In this document: positions 1 through 10,363 of the stretch, piece by piece | Numbering within the stretch: position 1 is the first letter of the stretch | How the letters are laid out: every line of letters starts with the position of its first letter | DNA from: Actinomycetes bacterium | GTDB taxonomy: Bacteria; Actinomycetota; Acidimicrobiia; Acidimicrobiales; Palsa-688 | Direction: 5' to 3' | NCBI GenBank assembly: GCA_021828475.1 | Contig: JAJZIY010000004.1 | Span: 53,206-117,205, forward strand | Length of the DNA stretch: 64,000 nucleotides | Made by a program: the position numbers and the translations under genes | Notes under the pieces: model-generated | What the model was told of the DNA's origin: nothing | Database searches by the model: none | Seen by the model: only the letters and a program-made list of their open reading frames with translations

Positions 1-1912
1 CGCCCTCTCGCATGCCTACGGTGCCGTCTTCGACAACCCCGGCCTGGTCGTGTGCGCTGTCGTCGGTGACGGCGAGGCGGAGACGGGCCCGCTGGCCACC
101 AGCTGGCACAGCAACAAGTTCGTCGACCCCGTGACCGACGGGGTGGTACTGCCCATACTGCACCTCAACGGCTACAAGATCGCCAACCCCACGGTCCTGG
201 CCCGAATCCCCGACGAGGAGCTGACGGCCCTGCTCGAGGGCTACGGGCACGAGGTCTTCTGGGTGTCCGGCGACGAGCCCGCCGACATGCACCAGAAGAT
301 GGCGGCCATCCTGGACACCGTGGTGGAGAGGATCGGCGCGATCCAGCGCGCCGCCCGTGAGGACGGCGACACCGCCCGGCCGCGCTGGCCGATGATCGTG
401 CTGCGCTCGCCCAAAGGCTGGACGGGCCCGAAGGAGGTGGACGGCAAGCCGGCCGAGGGTACCTGGCGGGCGCACCAGGTGCCGATGGCCGAGGCCCGCA
501 CCAACCCGGAGCACTTCGCTTTGCTGGCGGACTGGCTGGCGAGCTACCGGCCCGAGGAATTGTTCGACGAGGCCGGCACCCTGCGGCCCGAGCTGGCGGC
601 CCTGCCCCCCCAGGGCGAGCGCCGGATGAGCGCCAATCCCCACGCCAACGGCGGTCTGCTGTTGCGTGACCTCGCCCTGCCGGACTTCCGGGAGTACGGG
701 GCCCCGGTCGAGGAGCCGGGCACGACGATGTCGGAGGCCACCCGTGCCCTCGGGACCTACCTGCGCGACGTGATGCAGGCCAACCCGTCGTCGTTCCGCC
801 TGTTCGGGCCCGACGAGGTCGCCTCCAACCGCCTGCAGGCGGTCTTCGAGGTGACCGACCGGCAGTGGGACGCCCGGGCGCTGCCCGGCGACGACCACCT
901 CGCCCCTGCGGGGCGGGTCATGGAGATGCTGTCCGAGCACCAGTGCGAGGGATGGCTGGAGGGTTACCTCCTCACCGGGCGCCACGGCCTGTTCACCAGT
1001 TACGAGGCGTTCATCCACATCGTCGACTCGATGTTCAACCAGCACGCCAAGTGGTTGAAGACTACAAGCCGCATACCGTGGCGGCGGCCCCTGGCCTCGC
1101 TCAACTACCTGCTGTCGTCACACGTGTGGCGCCAGGACCACAACGGGTTCTCCCATCAGGACCCCGGTTTCATCGACCACGTCGTCAACAAGAAGGCCGA
1201 GGTGATCCGGGTCTACCTCCCGCCCGACACCAACTGCCTGCTCTCGGTGGCCGACCACTGCCTGCGCAGCCGCCAGTACGTCAACGTCATAGTGGCGGGC
1301 AAGCAGCCGTCGCTCAACTACCTCTCGATGGACGAGGCCGTGCTCCACTGCACGCGGGGCATAGGCATCTGGGACTGGGCCTCCAACGACGATGGCGACC
1401 CCGACGTGGTCATGGCCTGCTGTGGCGACATCCCGACCCTCGAGACCCTGGCCGCCGTCGACATCCTGCGCTGCGACATCCCCAAGCTCAAGGTGAGGGT
1501 CGTCAACGTGGTGGACCTGATGCGCCTCCAACCGGAGACCGAGCACCCCCACGGCCTTTCCGACGCCGAGTTCGACATCATCTTCACCAAGGACAAGCCG
1601 GTGATCTTCGCCTACCACGGCTACCCCTGGCTCATCCACCGGCTCACGTACCGGCGCACCAACCACGCCAACATGCACGTGCGCGGCTACAAGGAGGAAG
1701 GGACGACCACGACGCCGTTCGACATGGTGATGCTGAACGACCTGGACCGTTACCACCTGGTGATGGACGTGGTCGACCGGGTGCCGTTCCTCGGCTCTCA
1801 CGCCGCCTCCCTGCGCCAGCAGATGGTCGACGAGAGGGCACGCGCCTCCGCCTACACCCGTTTCGAGGGAGAGGACCTCCCGGACATCAAGGACTGGAAG
1901 TGGCCTTACTGA
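1..1912 (+). CDS. xfp: Phosphoketolase (Xfp), N-terminus outside window
   Basis: Thiamine-diphosphate enzyme that splits xylulose 5-phosphate (often also fructose 6-phosphate) with phosphate, giving acetyl phosphate and a shorter sugar phosphate, in the cytoplasm. The frame is already open at base 2, so the gene enters from the left; about 636 codons are visible against roughly 800 in full-length family members. Recognisable stretches are GDGEAETGP (bases 65-91, the cofactor-binding turn), [23 protein letters not shown] and [13 protein letters not shown]. The stop at 1910-1912 lies inside the first codons of ackA, so the two are translationally linked; the pair converts acetyl phosphate to acetate and ATP. 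Family assignment is firm; substrate preference (X5P only or both) cannot be told from sequence. Confidence 0.97.
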   Translation, partial: ALSHAYGAVFDNPGLVVCAVVGDGEAETGPLATSWHSNKFVDPVTDGVVLPILHLNGYKIANPTVLARIPDEELTALLEGYGHEVFWVSGDEPADMHQKMAAILDTVVERIGAIQRAAREDGDTARPRWPMIVLRSPKGWTGPKEVDGKPAEGTWRAHQVPMAEARTNPEHFALLADWLASYRPEELFDEAGTLRPELAALPPQGERRMSANPHANGGLLLRDLALPDFREYGAPVEEPGTTMSEATRALGTYLRDVMQANPSSFRLFGPDEVASNRLQAVFEVTDRQWDARALPGDDHLAPAGRVMEMLSEHQCEGWLEGYLLTGRHGLFTSYEAFIHIVDSMFNQHAKWLKTTSRIPWRRPLASLNYLLSSHVWRQDHNGFSHQDPGFIDHVVNKKAEVIRVYLPPDTNCLLSVADHCLRSRQYVNVIVAGKQPSLNYLSMDEAVLHCTRGIGIWDWASNDDGDPDVVMACCGDIPTLETLAAVDILRCDIPKLKVRVVNVVDLMRLQPETEHPHGLSDAEFDIIFTKDKPVIFAYHGYPWLIHRLTYRRTNHANMHVRGYKEEGTTTTPFDMVMLNDLDRYHLVMDVVDRVPFLGSHAASLRQQMVDERARASAYTRFEGEDLPDIKDWKWPY

Positions 1913-3060
1913 ACAAGGAAGACGAGACCGGGCCCGACGGCGGGCCCGCCGCCGACGGGCGGCTCCTGGTGGTCAATGCAGGCTCCAGCACGCTCAAGCT
2001 GGCCGTGCTGGACGGTTCGGACCGGCTCCTGGCCGGGGAGACCCTCGAGACCCCGGGCGGGCGGGTCGACGACGGCGCGCTGCATGCGCTGATAGACCCC
2101 CACGGGCCGTACGCCGCCGCCGGCCACCGCGTCGTGCACGGGGGGACCGAGCTCACCACCCCGGTGCTGGTCGACGATGGGGTGGTGGAGCGCATCCGGC
2201 AACTCACCCCCCTGGCGCCACTGCACCAACCAGGGGCGGTCGCCGGGCTGGAAGCGGTTGGCCGGGCGCTGCCCGGTGTGCCGGCGGTGGCCTGCTTCGA
2301 CACCGCCTTCCACTCGACCATCGGGCCGGGGGCGTCGACCTACGCCGTGCCGCTCGAGTGGCGCCGGCGCTGGCACCTGCGCCGCTACGGCTTCCACGGG
2401 CTCAACCACTCCTACGTGTCGCGGCGTGTGGGCCAACTGATGGCAGGCCGGGCCGACGACCGCAAGCTCCGGGTCGTCACCTGCCACCTCGGGGCCGGGG
2501 CGTCGTTGGCCGCAGTGTCGGCAGGCCGCTGTGTCGACACCACCATGGGCTTCACACCCCTGGAGGGCCTGGTGATGGCTACCCGGTCCGGGTCGGTCGA
2601 CCCCGGCCTCGTACTGTGGTTGGCGCACACCGCCGGGCTGTCGGTGGCGGAGATATCCGAGGGCCTCGAGCGCAACGGCGGCCTGCTGGGCCTGGCCGGG
2701 ACGGCGGACATGCGCGAGGTCATCGCCCGTGAGGCGGCCGGCGACGAGCGTGCTGCCCTCGCGATGCAGGTCTACCTGCACAGCTTGCGCTCCTTGGTGG
2801 CGGCGATGGTTGCTTCCCTCGGAGGCCTGGACGCCCTGGCGTTCACCGGGGGTATCGGCGAGCACTCGGCCGAGGTCCGCCGCCGGGCCGTCGACGGCCT
2901 CGGGTTCCTCGGGGTGCAGCTCGACCCGGAGGCCAACGAGGCCGCCGGCGAGGAGGCCGAGATAAGCCCGCCCGGGCCCAGCGCCGCCTGTTTCGTGGTT
3001 GCGGCGCGTGAGGACCTCGAGATCGCCCGTGGCGTGCGTGAGGTGCTGCTGCACCGCTGA
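1900..3060 (+). CDS. ackA: Acetate kinase
   Basis: Transfers phosphate from acetyl phosphate to ADP, giving acetate and ATP. I chose the GTG at 1900: it has AAGGA at 1889-1893 six bases upstream and gives 386 residues, the usual family length; the same frame stays open far upstream inside xfp, but that is a shadow. Family motifs in order: [11 protein letters not shown] near the N-terminus, [49 protein letters not shown] and [13 protein letters not shown] near the C-terminus. It overlaps the xfp stop by 13 bases, so one transcript is likely. No phosphotransacetylase lies nearby, which fits acetyl phosphate being supplied directly by phosphoketolase. Confidence 0.96.
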   Translation: MALLNKEDETGPDGGPAADGRLLVVNAGSSTLKLAVLDGSDRLLAGETLETPGGRVDDGALHALIDPHGPYAAAGHRVVHGGTELTTPVLVDDGVVERIRQLTPLAPLHQPGAVAGLEAVGRALPGVPAVACFDTAFHSTIGPGASTYAVPLEWRRRWHLRRYGFHGLNHSYVSRRVGQLMAGRADDRKLRVVTCHLGAGASLAAVSAGRCVDTTMGFTPLEGLVMATRSGSVDPGLVLWLAHTAGLSVAEISEGLERNGGLLGLAGTADMREVIAREAAGDERAALAMQVYLHSLRSLVAAMVASLGGLDALAFTGGIGEHSAEVRRRAVDGLGFLGVQLDPEANEAAGEEAEISPPGPSAACFVVAAREDLEIARGVREVLLHR

Positions 3061-3065
3061 AGGCA

Positions 3066-6000
3066 GTGGCCGGCGGAGCCGAGCCCCGGCAACTGGCTCG
3101 GGCCCGCCATGCTCGTAGGATGACCAGGGGCGCTACGACGAGAGCCGGCAGCCGGGCCGGTGCGCCCGCCGAGGCCCGCGCCGAAGCCCGGGGGCAGGCC
3201 CGCAGGCGGGCCCTCGAGGCACTGCCGTCCCCGTTGCCGTACCCCGCCGAGCTGCCGATCAGCGACCGGCGCGACGACGTCGTCGCCGCGCTCCGTGGTC
3301 CGCACCAGGTGCTGGTCGTGGCAGGCGAGACCGGTTCGGGCAAGAGCACGCAGTTGCCCAAGCTCTGCCTCGACGCCGGACGCGGTGTGGCCGGCATGAT
3401 CGGGCACACCCAGCCCCGCAGGATCGCCGCCCGCAGCATCGCCGAGAGGGTGAGCGAGGAGCTGGGGGCCCAGCTCGGAGGGCCGGTCGGCTACAAGGTC
3501 CGCTTCACGGACCGCGTTGGCGAGGGGACGCTCGTCAAGCTGATGACTGACGGGGTGCTCCTGGCCGAGCTGCACAACGACCCCCGGCTGCGGGCCTACG
3601 ACACCCTCATCGTCGACGAGGCCCACGAGCGCAGCCTCAACGTCGACTTCATCCTCGGCTATCTGAAGCGGTTGCTACCCGAGCGACCGGACCTGAAGGT
3701 CGTCATCACTTCGGCCACCATCGACACCGAGAGGTTCTCGGCTCACTTCGACGGGGCGCCCGTGATCCAGGTCTCGGGGCGCAGTTACCCCGTCGAGATC
3801 CGCTACCGCCCCTACGACGAGCCTGCGGGCGACGACGAGGAGGACGAGCTGCCCGGCCTTGCCGGAGCAGGGGCGGCGGGCCCGGCGGCCGCGGGTGCAG
3901 CAGTCGGAGGTGCTCGCCGGGCGGCGCTGGGCCAGGAGACCGCCTCGGCCCGCCGGCCTCAACGCGGTGGCGAGCAAGGGCTCGGAGGCGACGACGCCGT
4001 CGACGAGGTCCAGGCGATCTGCGACGCGGTGGAGGAGCTCTGTGCCGAAGGGCCCGGGGACATCCTGGTCTTCCTGGCCGGCGAGCGCGAGATCCGTGAT
4101 ACGGCGGACGCCCTGTCCAAGGCCGACCTGCCTCCCCTGGAGGTCGTCCCGCTCTACGGGCGGCTGTCCTCGGCCGAACAGCACCGTATCTTCGAGGCCC
4201 ACACCGGCCGAAGAGTCGTGCTGGCCACCAACGTGGCCGAGACGTCCCTAACGGTGCCCGGTACCCGTTACGTGGTCGACCCGGGTACGGCTCGCGTCTC
4301 CCGCTACAGCCGGCGGACCAAGGTCCAGCGCCTGCCGATAGAGCCCATCTCACAGGCGTCGGCCAACCAGCGTGCCGGCCGCTGCGGTCGCCTCGGCCCG
4401 GGCATCTGCGTGCGGTTGTACTCGCAGGAGGACTACGGATCGCGCCGCGCGTTCACCGAACCGGAGATACTGCGTACCAACCTGGCGGCGGTGGTCCTGC
4501 AGATGGCGGCCATCGGCCTGGGCAGCGCCGAGGACTTCCCTTTCCTCGACCCGCCGGACCGGCGCAACATCGTCGACGGGGTCAACCTGCTCGAGGAGCT
4601 GGCGGCGCTGGTGCCGGGCACAGGCGGGCACCGCCTGACCGGGCTGGGCCGCAAGCTCGCCAAGCTTCCCCTCGACCCCCGGCTGGGACGCATGGTGCTG
4701 GAGGCAGAGAGCCTCGGCTGTCTCGACGAGGTGCTCGTCGTCGCCGCAGCGCTGTCCGTGCAGGACCCGCGCGAGCGCCCCGCCGACAAGCGGGAAGCGG
4801 CCGCTGCCCTGCACGCCCGTTTCGACGCGGACGGGTCCGACTTCCTGGCCTACCTGTCGCTGTGGGACTACCTCGAGCAACGCCAGGACGAGCTCAGCTC
4901 GGGCCAGTTCCGCCGGCTGTGCCGGCGCGAGATGATCTCCTACCAGCGTGCCCGTGAGTGGCAGGACGTCACGGCCCAGCTCAGGGACGTCTGCCGCCAG
5001 ATGGGTTTGGCGCCGGGCCACCGCAGCCCGGGCCCCCTGAAGGAGGCACAGCGTTCTATCGTCCACCAGGCCCTCCTGTCCGGCATAGCCACCCAGGTCG
5101 GCGTCCGCGAGGGCGAGCGGACGGACTTCGCGGCCCCGAGGGGTGCCCGCTTCGCTGTGTGGCCGGGTTCGGTCCTGGCCCGTAAGCCTCCGCGCTGGGT
5201 CATGGCGGCGGAGCTGGTCGAGACCGGCCGGCTGTGGGGGAGGACCGTGGCCGCCGTCCAGCCGCGCTGGGTCGAAAAGGCGGCCGGGCACCTGCTGAAG
5301 TGGACTTACAGCGAGCCGGACTGGGACCCCGACAGAGCCGAGGGCTACGTCGTCGCCAGGGCCGCCCTCTACGGGTTGACGGTGGTACCCGGGCGGCGCA
5401 TGGACCTGGCCCGCTTCGGCCGGGAGGAGGCCCGGGAGATGTTCGTGCGCCGCGCCCTGGTGGAAGGGGACTGGCCCGGGGCGCCAGGGTTCGTAGAGGC
5501 AAACCGGGCCACCCTGGCCCGGCTGCGGGCCGTGGTGCAGCGGGCCAGGCGCAACGACCTGATGGTCGGTGACGAGCGCCTGGTCGAGATTTATACCGGT
5601 CGGCTCGGGCCCGAGGTCGTATCGGCGGCGACTTTCGCGGCGTGGTGGCGCCGGCTGCCGCCGCATGACAGGTCCGCCATGGAGGTGCCCGAGGCCGACC
5701 TGGCCCAACATGACGGCGAAGGGGTCGACACGCAACAGTTCCCCGACGCCTGGGACATCGAGGGCCATGGGCCCGTGCCGCTCAGTTACAACTGGGAGCC
5801 GGGGTCGGAAGAGGACGGCGTGGTCGTCGAGGTCCCGGTGGCCGCTTTGGTGAACCTGGCCCACGAGGGGATCGAGTGGCAGGTGCCCGGCCTCAGGGAG
5901 GAACTGGTGACGGCTCTGCTGCGCTCGCTGCCCAAGGAACTGCGACGCCAACTGGTGCCGGTGGCGGACCACGCCCGGCGTTTCGTGCAGTCGGCGTCCC

Positions 6001-7160
6001 CCTCGGAGGGACCGCTGCTCGCCGTGCTGGCCCGAGCCGTGAGCCAGGCCGTCGGTTCACCGGTCGGGCAGGGGGACTTCGACTGGAAGCGGGTACCCTC
6101 CCATCTGCGCCCGACCCTGCAGGTGGTGGGGGGCGACGGCCGGCCGCTCGCGCGTGGCAAGACGACAGGCGATCTGTTGGCCCAGCTCCACCCCGTATTC
6201 GACAAGGCTCTGGCCGACGCCGCCGCCGCCTCCGGTCTGGGATGGGGGCCGCCAGGCAGGCGGGCAGCCGTCTGGGACTTCGGTTGGCTGCCGCGGACCT
6301 TCGAGCCCGTCTGGGAGGGCTACCGCCTCCGGGGTTACCCGGCCCTGGTCGACGAGCAGGACGCCGTGCGCCTGGAGGTCTTCCCTGACGCGGACGCCGC
6401 CGAGGCCGCCATGGTCGCGGGGGCTCGCCGCCTCGTGCTGCTCAACCTACCGGGGCGCCGGCAGCTGACCGGGGCCTTGGAAGGGCTGCTGGACAACCGC
6501 ACCCGCCTGGCCCTGGCCGGTCTGGGAGGTACCTCCTACCGCTCCCCGCGCCAGCTGGCCGAGGACGCCGTGGTGGCGGCCGTCGACCAGGCGGTGGCCG
6601 ACAACGGGGGGCCGGCGCGCGACCCCGAGGCTTTCGACCGCCTCGTCGTGGCCGTGAGGGTCGACCTCGACCGCCAAGCGCGCCGGGCGGTGGCCGGCGC
6701 GACCCGTCTGGTGGGCCAGATGGCGGATCTTCACCGCCGAGCGGGTCAACTGCGGGCCAAGCTGGCCACCAGCGCCGTCGCCATGGCCTCCCTCGACGAC
6801 GCCGCCTCCCAACTGGCGTACCTGGCCGGGCCCCACATGCTCGAGCGTGCAGGGTTGCGGCGCCTCTCGGACCTGGAGCGTTACCTGAAGGCGCTGGAGC
6901 GCCGCCTGGACAAGCTCCCCGCCGACCCTCGCCGCGACCAGGCCTTCAGCGCCCGGGCGCAGACGGTCGAACGGATCATAGAAAAGGCGGTGGCGGCCGC
7001 CCGGCGCGAGGGGCGCGGGCAGTCGGCCTTGTCCCAGCTGGAGGAGCTGCGCTGGAGCGCCCAGGAGCTCCGGGTCAGCCTCTTCGCCCAGTCGCTCGGC
7101 ACGCGGGCGCCCGTTAGCGAGGAGCGGATCGTGCGGGCCGTGAAGGTGCTCGTCTGGTGA
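3066..7160 (+). CDS. hrpA: HrpA-type DEAH-box ATP-dependent RNA helicase
   Basis: Large cytoplasmic RNA helicase (about 1,364 aa; E. coli HrpA is about 1,300). Walker A GETGSGKST is near residues 87-95 and the DEAH box of motif II near residues 184-187 (DEAHERS), followed by SATIDTERF (motif III), the ATNVAETSLTVPG stretch and QRAGRCGR (motif VI). The C-terminal half is the long HrpA-specific extension. Between the two RecA-like lobes, at about residues 252-313, is an acidic then Gly/Ala-rich insert absent from typical relatives, probably a flexible linker. The first start is GTG 3066, five bases after ackA; ATG 3120 (residue 19) is an equally possible start and the sequence before the P-loop is low-complexity, so this choice matters little. 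Confidence 0.93.
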   Translation: MAGGAEPRQLARARHARRMTRGATTRAGSRAGAPAEARAEARGQARRRALEALPSPLPYPAELPISDRRDDVVAALRGPHQVLVVAGETGSGKSTQLPKLCLDAGRGVAGMIGHTQPRRIAARSIAERVSEELGAQLGGPVGYKVRFTDRVGEGTLVKLMTDGVLLAELHNDPRLRAYDTLIVDEAHERSLNVDFILGYLKRLLPERPDLKVVITSATIDTERFSAHFDGAPVIQVSGRSYPVEIRYRPYDEPAGDDEEDELPGLAGAGAAGPAAAGAAVGGARRAALGQETASARRPQRGGEQGLGGDDAVDEVQAICDAVEELCAEGPGDILVFLAGEREIRDTADALSKADLPPLEVVPLYGRLSSAEQHRIFEAHTGRRVVLATNVAETSLTVPGTRYVVDPGTARVSRYSRRTKVQRLPIEPISQASANQRAGRCGRLGPGICVRLYSQEDYGSRRAFTEPEILRTNLAAVVLQMAAIGLGSAEDFPFLDPPDRRNIVDGVNLLEELAALVPGTGGHRLTGLGRKLAKLPLDPRLGRMVLEAESLGCLDEVLVVAAALSVQDPRERPADKREAAAALHARFDADGSDFLAYLSLWDYLEQRQDELSSGQFRRLCRREMISYQRAREWQDVTAQLRDVCRQMGLAPGHRSPGPLKEAQRSIVHQALLSGIATQVGVREGERTDFAAPRGARFAVWPGSVLARKPPRWVMAAELVETGRLWGRTVAAVQPRWVEKAAGHLLKWTYSEPDWDPDRAEGYVVARAALYGLTVVPGRRMDLARFGREEAREMFVRRALVEGDWPGAPGFVEANRATLARLRAVVQRARRNDLMVGDERLVEIYTGRLGPEVVSAATFAAWWRRLPPHDRSAMEVPEADLAQHDGEGVDTQQFPDAWDIEGHGPVPLSYNWEPGSEEDGVVVEVPVAALVNLAHEGIEWQVPGLREELVTALLRSLPKELRRQLVPVADHARRFVQSASPSEGPLLAVLARAVSQAVGSPVGQGDFDWKRVPSHLRPTLQVVGGDGRPLARGKTTGDLLAQLHPVFDKALADAAAASGLGWGPPGRRAAVWDFGWLPRTFEPVWEGYRLRGYPALVDEQDAVRLEVFPDADAAEAAMVAGARRLVLLNLPGRRQLTGALEGLLDNRTRLALAGLGGTSYRSPRQLAEDAVVAAVDQAVADNGGPARDPEAFDRLVVAVRVDLDRQARRAVAGATRLVGQMADLHRRAGQLRAKLATSAVAMASLDDAASQLAYLAGPHMLERAGLRRLSDLERYLKALERRLDKLPADPRRDQAFSARAQTVERIIEKAVAAARREGRGQSALSQLEELRWSAQELRVSLFAQSLGTRAPVSEERIVRAVKVLVW

Positions 7161-7262
7161 GCTCTCGGAGGGGGCGGTGGTGAGCGGTTGACCATCGGAG
7201 CGGGGGCGCACTAACCAAGCGGGCGCCAGCGCATCGCTGGCGGCCCGTGAGGAGGGTAGCGA

Positions 7263-8540
7263 ATGCACATGTGGAGCAGGACGGTGACGACGACGGCAAC
7301 GGTGGCACTGACCGGCGCCGCCGTACTGGCCGGGTGGGCCGGGCCGGCGAGACCGGCGTCGGCACTGGGCACGAGGGGGCCGGCAGGGGCACGCCTCGGC
7401 ATCGGAACAGCGGCGGTGCGGGCCGGCTCTGTCGCCTCGCTCACGACGGTGGCGGGCACGTCCGGCGCGCAGGCCCGCTACGTCGCGGACCTGGCGGCTT
7501 CCAGAGCGCAGGCCCAACGGTTGGTGCACCTGGCGCGATTGCCGCAAGGGGCTGTCGCGCTGCCCGGCCCGCCACCGGGCCGTACGCTCGCTGACGCGGT
7601 AGGCACGCCGGTGGCGAGCAACCTGGTCGAGCGCACCTCCTACTGGTCGCTGCCGCTGTCCGAGAGCTCGGCGTTCGCCTGGTTGTCGGCCCTCCAACCG
7701 CCGCTCGGGCTGCGCTCCTGGTCGAGCAGTCAGGGCAGTGGTGGTGACGGGGTTGGTTACAGCGGCCCGAGCACGGCGTGGTGGCAGGCCTCGTACCTCG
7801 ACCTGAGCGTCGTGGCCGCAGGTGCGGGCGGCAGCTACCTCCGTGTCGACGGAGCGGTCGTCCCCTGGGACCCGCGGCCTCTCGCAGACGATGCCGTTGG
7901 GCCGCGCCTACGGGTGAGCGTCGCCGGCGGGTGCCCAGCGGGCGACCAGGGAGCCGTCGGCGTGTCCAATCCCGGCCGGCAACTCTCGGCCCGCCTCCTG
8001 CCCCCGGGCAACCCCGAGGCTGCCCTTGCCTGCGCCTACGGGGACGTACGGGTGGTCGCTCCCGTCCCGGTCCTGCAGCCCGTCGGCACCCTCACGCGGG
8101 GTACCATGCCGCCGGTGCCGGCGGCCTTCGGCCTGGCCCGTTCGGCTCTGCTCGGCCAGGCAGCTCGCGCAACCTTGGCGTCAGCGCTCTCGAGGGCCAG
8201 CCTCGCCCACACGGACGGGACGGTGATGGCCTGCCCAGCGCAGCGCTGGGGCGCTCTGCTGCTGGTGTTCGCCTACCGTTCGGGGCCGGATGTGGACCTT
8301 TGGGCCCAGGGTGACGTCGGCGGCTGCGGGTCGGTGTCCAACGGCTGGGTTCGCACAGGCGTCAACCCGTCCCTGTACTCGTTGCAGATGCTGCTTGCAC
8401 CGTACGCGGCGCCTTTTCCTCGTTGCGGCCCGCTACCGGAGGCCGTGCGTAGTGGCGCCCTGGTGCGGGGGTCAGCCCAGCTTCAGAAGGTCGACCACGA
8501 ACACCAGTGTGTCGTTCGCGGCGATCCCAGGGCCGGGTGA
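7263..8540 (+). CDS. Secreted protein of unknown function
   Basis: I do not recognise a family. The start ATG 7263 has a good ribosome site (GGAGGG, 7251-7256). The 425-residue product opens with a basic MHMWSR followed by a hydrophobic stretch and an Ala-rich cleavage-like region (about residues 8-35), as expected of a Sec signal peptide; the rest is Gly/Ser/Ala-rich with a few Cys and no obvious membrane segment, so an exported protein is likely. The last 69 bases overlap, tail to tail, the end of the FKBP gene on the other strand; because that part is constrained by FKBP, the final 23 residues may be incidental read-through. Confidence 0.6.
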   Translation: MHMWSRTVTTTATVALTGAAVLAGWAGPARPASALGTRGPAGARLGIGTAAVRAGSVASLTTVAGTSGAQARYVADLAASRAQAQRLVHLARLPQGAVALPGPPPGRTLADAVGTPVASNLVERTSYWSLPLSESSAFAWLSALQPPLGLRSWSSSQGSGGDGVGYSGPSTAWWQASYLDLSVVAAGAGGSYLRVDGAVVPWDPRPLADDAVGPRLRVSVAGGCPAGDQGAVGVSNPGRQLSARLLPPGNPEAALACAYGDVRVVAPVPVLQPVGTLTRGTMPPVPAAFGLARSALLGQAARATLASALSRASLAHTDGTVMACPAQRWGALLLVFAYRSGPDVDLWAQGDVGGCGSVSNGWVRTGVNPSLYSLQMLLAPYAAPFPRCGPLPEAVRSGALVRGSAQLQKVDHEHQCVVRGDPRAG

Positions 8541-9086
8541 TTGGGACTTGTAGCCGAGCGCCGGCGGGATGATGAGCTCTCGCCTGCCCCCCACCTTCAT
8601 GCCGACGACGCCTGCGTCCCAGCCAGGGATGACCTGACCGGCCCCGAGGGTGAACTGGAAGGGGTGGGACGTCCACGACGACTGGACCACCTTGTGGCTC
8701 GAGTACGTCGCCAGGACGTACTGGACCGTCGCCAGGTCGCCGTTCTTGGCCACCGCGCCCGTGCCTGGTATGAGGTCGGCCACCTCCAAGCGGGTGGGCG
8801 GCTTGCCGGCCGGCACGACGACGGTGGGCTGGTGGCCGGGCTTGCCGGCGGGGGACCGGTCCGCTGCGGGTATCGTACCGATCGTCAACGGAGCGCTCGT
8901 GCCCGTCGTGGCGGCGCTGGCCGCCGTGGTCGAGCTCGCCGCTGGTGCCGAGGTGGTGGTCGTGGCCGCGCTGCCGGCCGGCACCGAGGTGGTACCTGCC
9001 GCGCTCGGGCTGCCTCCGCAGGCGGTCAGGCCGAGGCCGAGACCGGCTAACAGGGCGATTGCGGCGGCAGGGCGCAGACGTGGCAA
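8472..9086 (-). CDS. FKBP-type peptidyl-prolyl isomerase lipoprotein
   Basis: Exported prolyl isomerase, probably anchored in the membrane and assisting folding of secreted proteins. I set the start at TTG 9086 because GAAAGGA sits six bases upstream and it gives a proper lipoprotein signal: basic MPRLR, a hydrophobic core, and the lipobox LTAC followed by GGS. A Ser/Thr/Ala-rich linker leads to the C-terminal FKBP domain (about the last 110 residues) with GDLATVQYVL, GWDAGVVGMKVGGRREL and IPPALGY. The frame is open further upstream to 9209, but that part has no signal-like character. Length 204 aa. Its end overlaps the convergent secreted-protein gene. Confidence 0.88.
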   Translation of the reverse strand: MPRLRPAAAIALLAGLGLGLTACGGSPSAAGTTSVPAGSAATTTTSAPAASSTTAASAATTGTSAPLTIGTIPAADRSPAGKPGHQPTVVVPAGKPPTRLEVADLIPGTGAVAKNGDLATVQYVLATYSSHKVVQSSWTSHPFQFTLGAGQVIPGWDAGVVGMKVGGRRELIIPPALGYKSQSPGPGIAANDTLVFVVDLLKLG

Positions 9087-9258
9087 GGCGGGTCCTTTCG
9101 GAGCGGATGCGGCCCGGCGACGGGCACCGCCGCAGGATAGCCCGGAGCGGGCCCGGGTGCTCGGCACCTGTGAGTCTCCACAGCCTACCTGCAGGTCCGG
9201 CTCCAGCAATCCGAGGCGCAGATGGCGGCGACCCAGGCGGGCGGACAGTGGGCGATGC

Positions 9259-10227
9259 TCACGCGTGCCGGCCCCGCTCGTGGGCGGCGTGGCTGGCCGG
9301 CTCCAGCTGGAAAGTGGAGTGCTCGACGTCGAAGTGCTCGCCCAGGCACGCCTGAAGCGAGTCGAGCACCCGGGGCGCGTGCCCGGAAGCGAAGCAGTGG
9401 TCCTCGACCACCACGTGGGCCGAGAGAGTGGGCAGGTTTGAGGTCACGGTCCAGGCGTGGAGGTCGTGCACGCCGAGCACGTGGTCCAGGCCCGTGATGT
9501 GGGCACGGACTTCGGCAAGCGAAACGTCCTCGGGGGCGCCCTGGAGCAGTATGCGGCCGGCGTCGCGCAGCAGGCCCCAGGCCGTGCCGGCCATTAGGGC
9601 GGCAACCAACAGGGACGCCACCGCGTCGGCTCTCGACCAGCCCGTCAACAGGATCAACAGACCGGCTGTCGCCGTGGCGCCGAAGGCGTACAGGTCGGTC
9701 ACGACGTGGGCGAAAGCCCCCCTCACGTTGAGGCTGGTCCGGTTGGCGCGTGCCAGCACTGCCGTCGCCGCCACGTTGACGGCCGCTCCGGCGAGCGCTA
9801 CCCCGAGCACGACGGAGCCGGTCACAACGGGTGGCCTCACCAGGCGGGTGATGCCCTCCAGGACGACGACGGCGGCGACCACGACGAGCGTGACGCCGTT
9901 GCCGGCGGCGGAGAGGATCTCCGCTCGCTTCAACCCGTAGGTCCACCGCCCCCCCGCCGGTCTCGCCGCCAGGCGGGCCGCCCAGACGCCGGCACCCAGG
10001 GCGCCTACGTCGGTGAGCATGTGGCCGGCGTCGGCGAGCAGGGCCAGAGACCCTGAGAGGACAGCCGCTACCACTTCGCCCACCATGAAGGCGGCGATGA
10101 GGCCCAAGGCGGCAACCAGGTAACGGACGTCGGCTCCGGCGCCGGCGAATGCGGACGTAGCGACTTCAGCCCGCCGGGACTGCCCCTGTGCCGCCGGGCG
10201 CTGAGCGAGGGGATCGGGGTCGGGCAT
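9259..10227 (-). CDS. Cation diffusion facilitator (CzcD/ZitB-like) efflux protein
   Basis: Proton-coupled exporter of Zn2+ or a similar divalent metal in the cytoplasmic membrane. The 322-residue protein has the family's six-helix core: LVAALGLIAAFMV, ALLADAGHMLTDVGALG (first HxxxD metal site), a second helix pair around AEILSAAGNGVTLVV, then HVVTDLYAFGAT (second HxxxD site, here with T before D). A soluble C-terminal domain with HDLHAWTVTSNLP follows, typical of CzcD relatives. Lacks a long His-rich loop, so metal specificity is open. It is divergent from the VOC gene, with a 136-base gap (10228-10363) that must hold both promoters. No metal-responsive regulator is adjacent. Confidence 0.93.
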   Translation of the reverse strand: MPDPDPLAQRPAAQGQSRRAEVATSAFAGAGADVRYLVAALGLIAAFMVGEVVAAVLSGSLALLADAGHMLTDVGALGAGVWAARLAARPAGGRWTYGLKRAEILSAAGNGVTLVVVAAVVVLEGITRLVRPPVVTGSVVLGVALAGAAVNVAATAVLARANRTSLNVRGAFAHVVTDLYAFGATATAGLLILLTGWSRADAVASLLVAALMAGTAWGLLRDAGRILLQGAPEDVSLAEVRAHITGLDHVLGVHDLHAWTVTSNLPTLSAHVVVEDHCFASGHAPRVLDSLQACLGEHFDVEHSTFQLEPASHAAHERGRHA

Positions 10228-10363
10228 CAGTCCAGTACTACCGCCTCACCGCCGCCCGGGCACGCCCGGTCGCGCTGGCGCGCGATTTGCCGCTGGGCCC
10301 GGTGGCCGTACGGGTGGATGATGGACTGGGCGCCGCTGCGCCCCCGACGGGAGGAGCCGCACC

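Noticed and set aside
865..1899. Open frame extending ackA upstream by 345 codons
   Set aside because: It lies inside xfp in another frame and is Pro/Arg-rich; AckA family length fits the GTG at 1900.
4350..5972. 540-codon minus-strand frame
   Set aside because: Antisense to the helicase gene, with no domain-like sequence.
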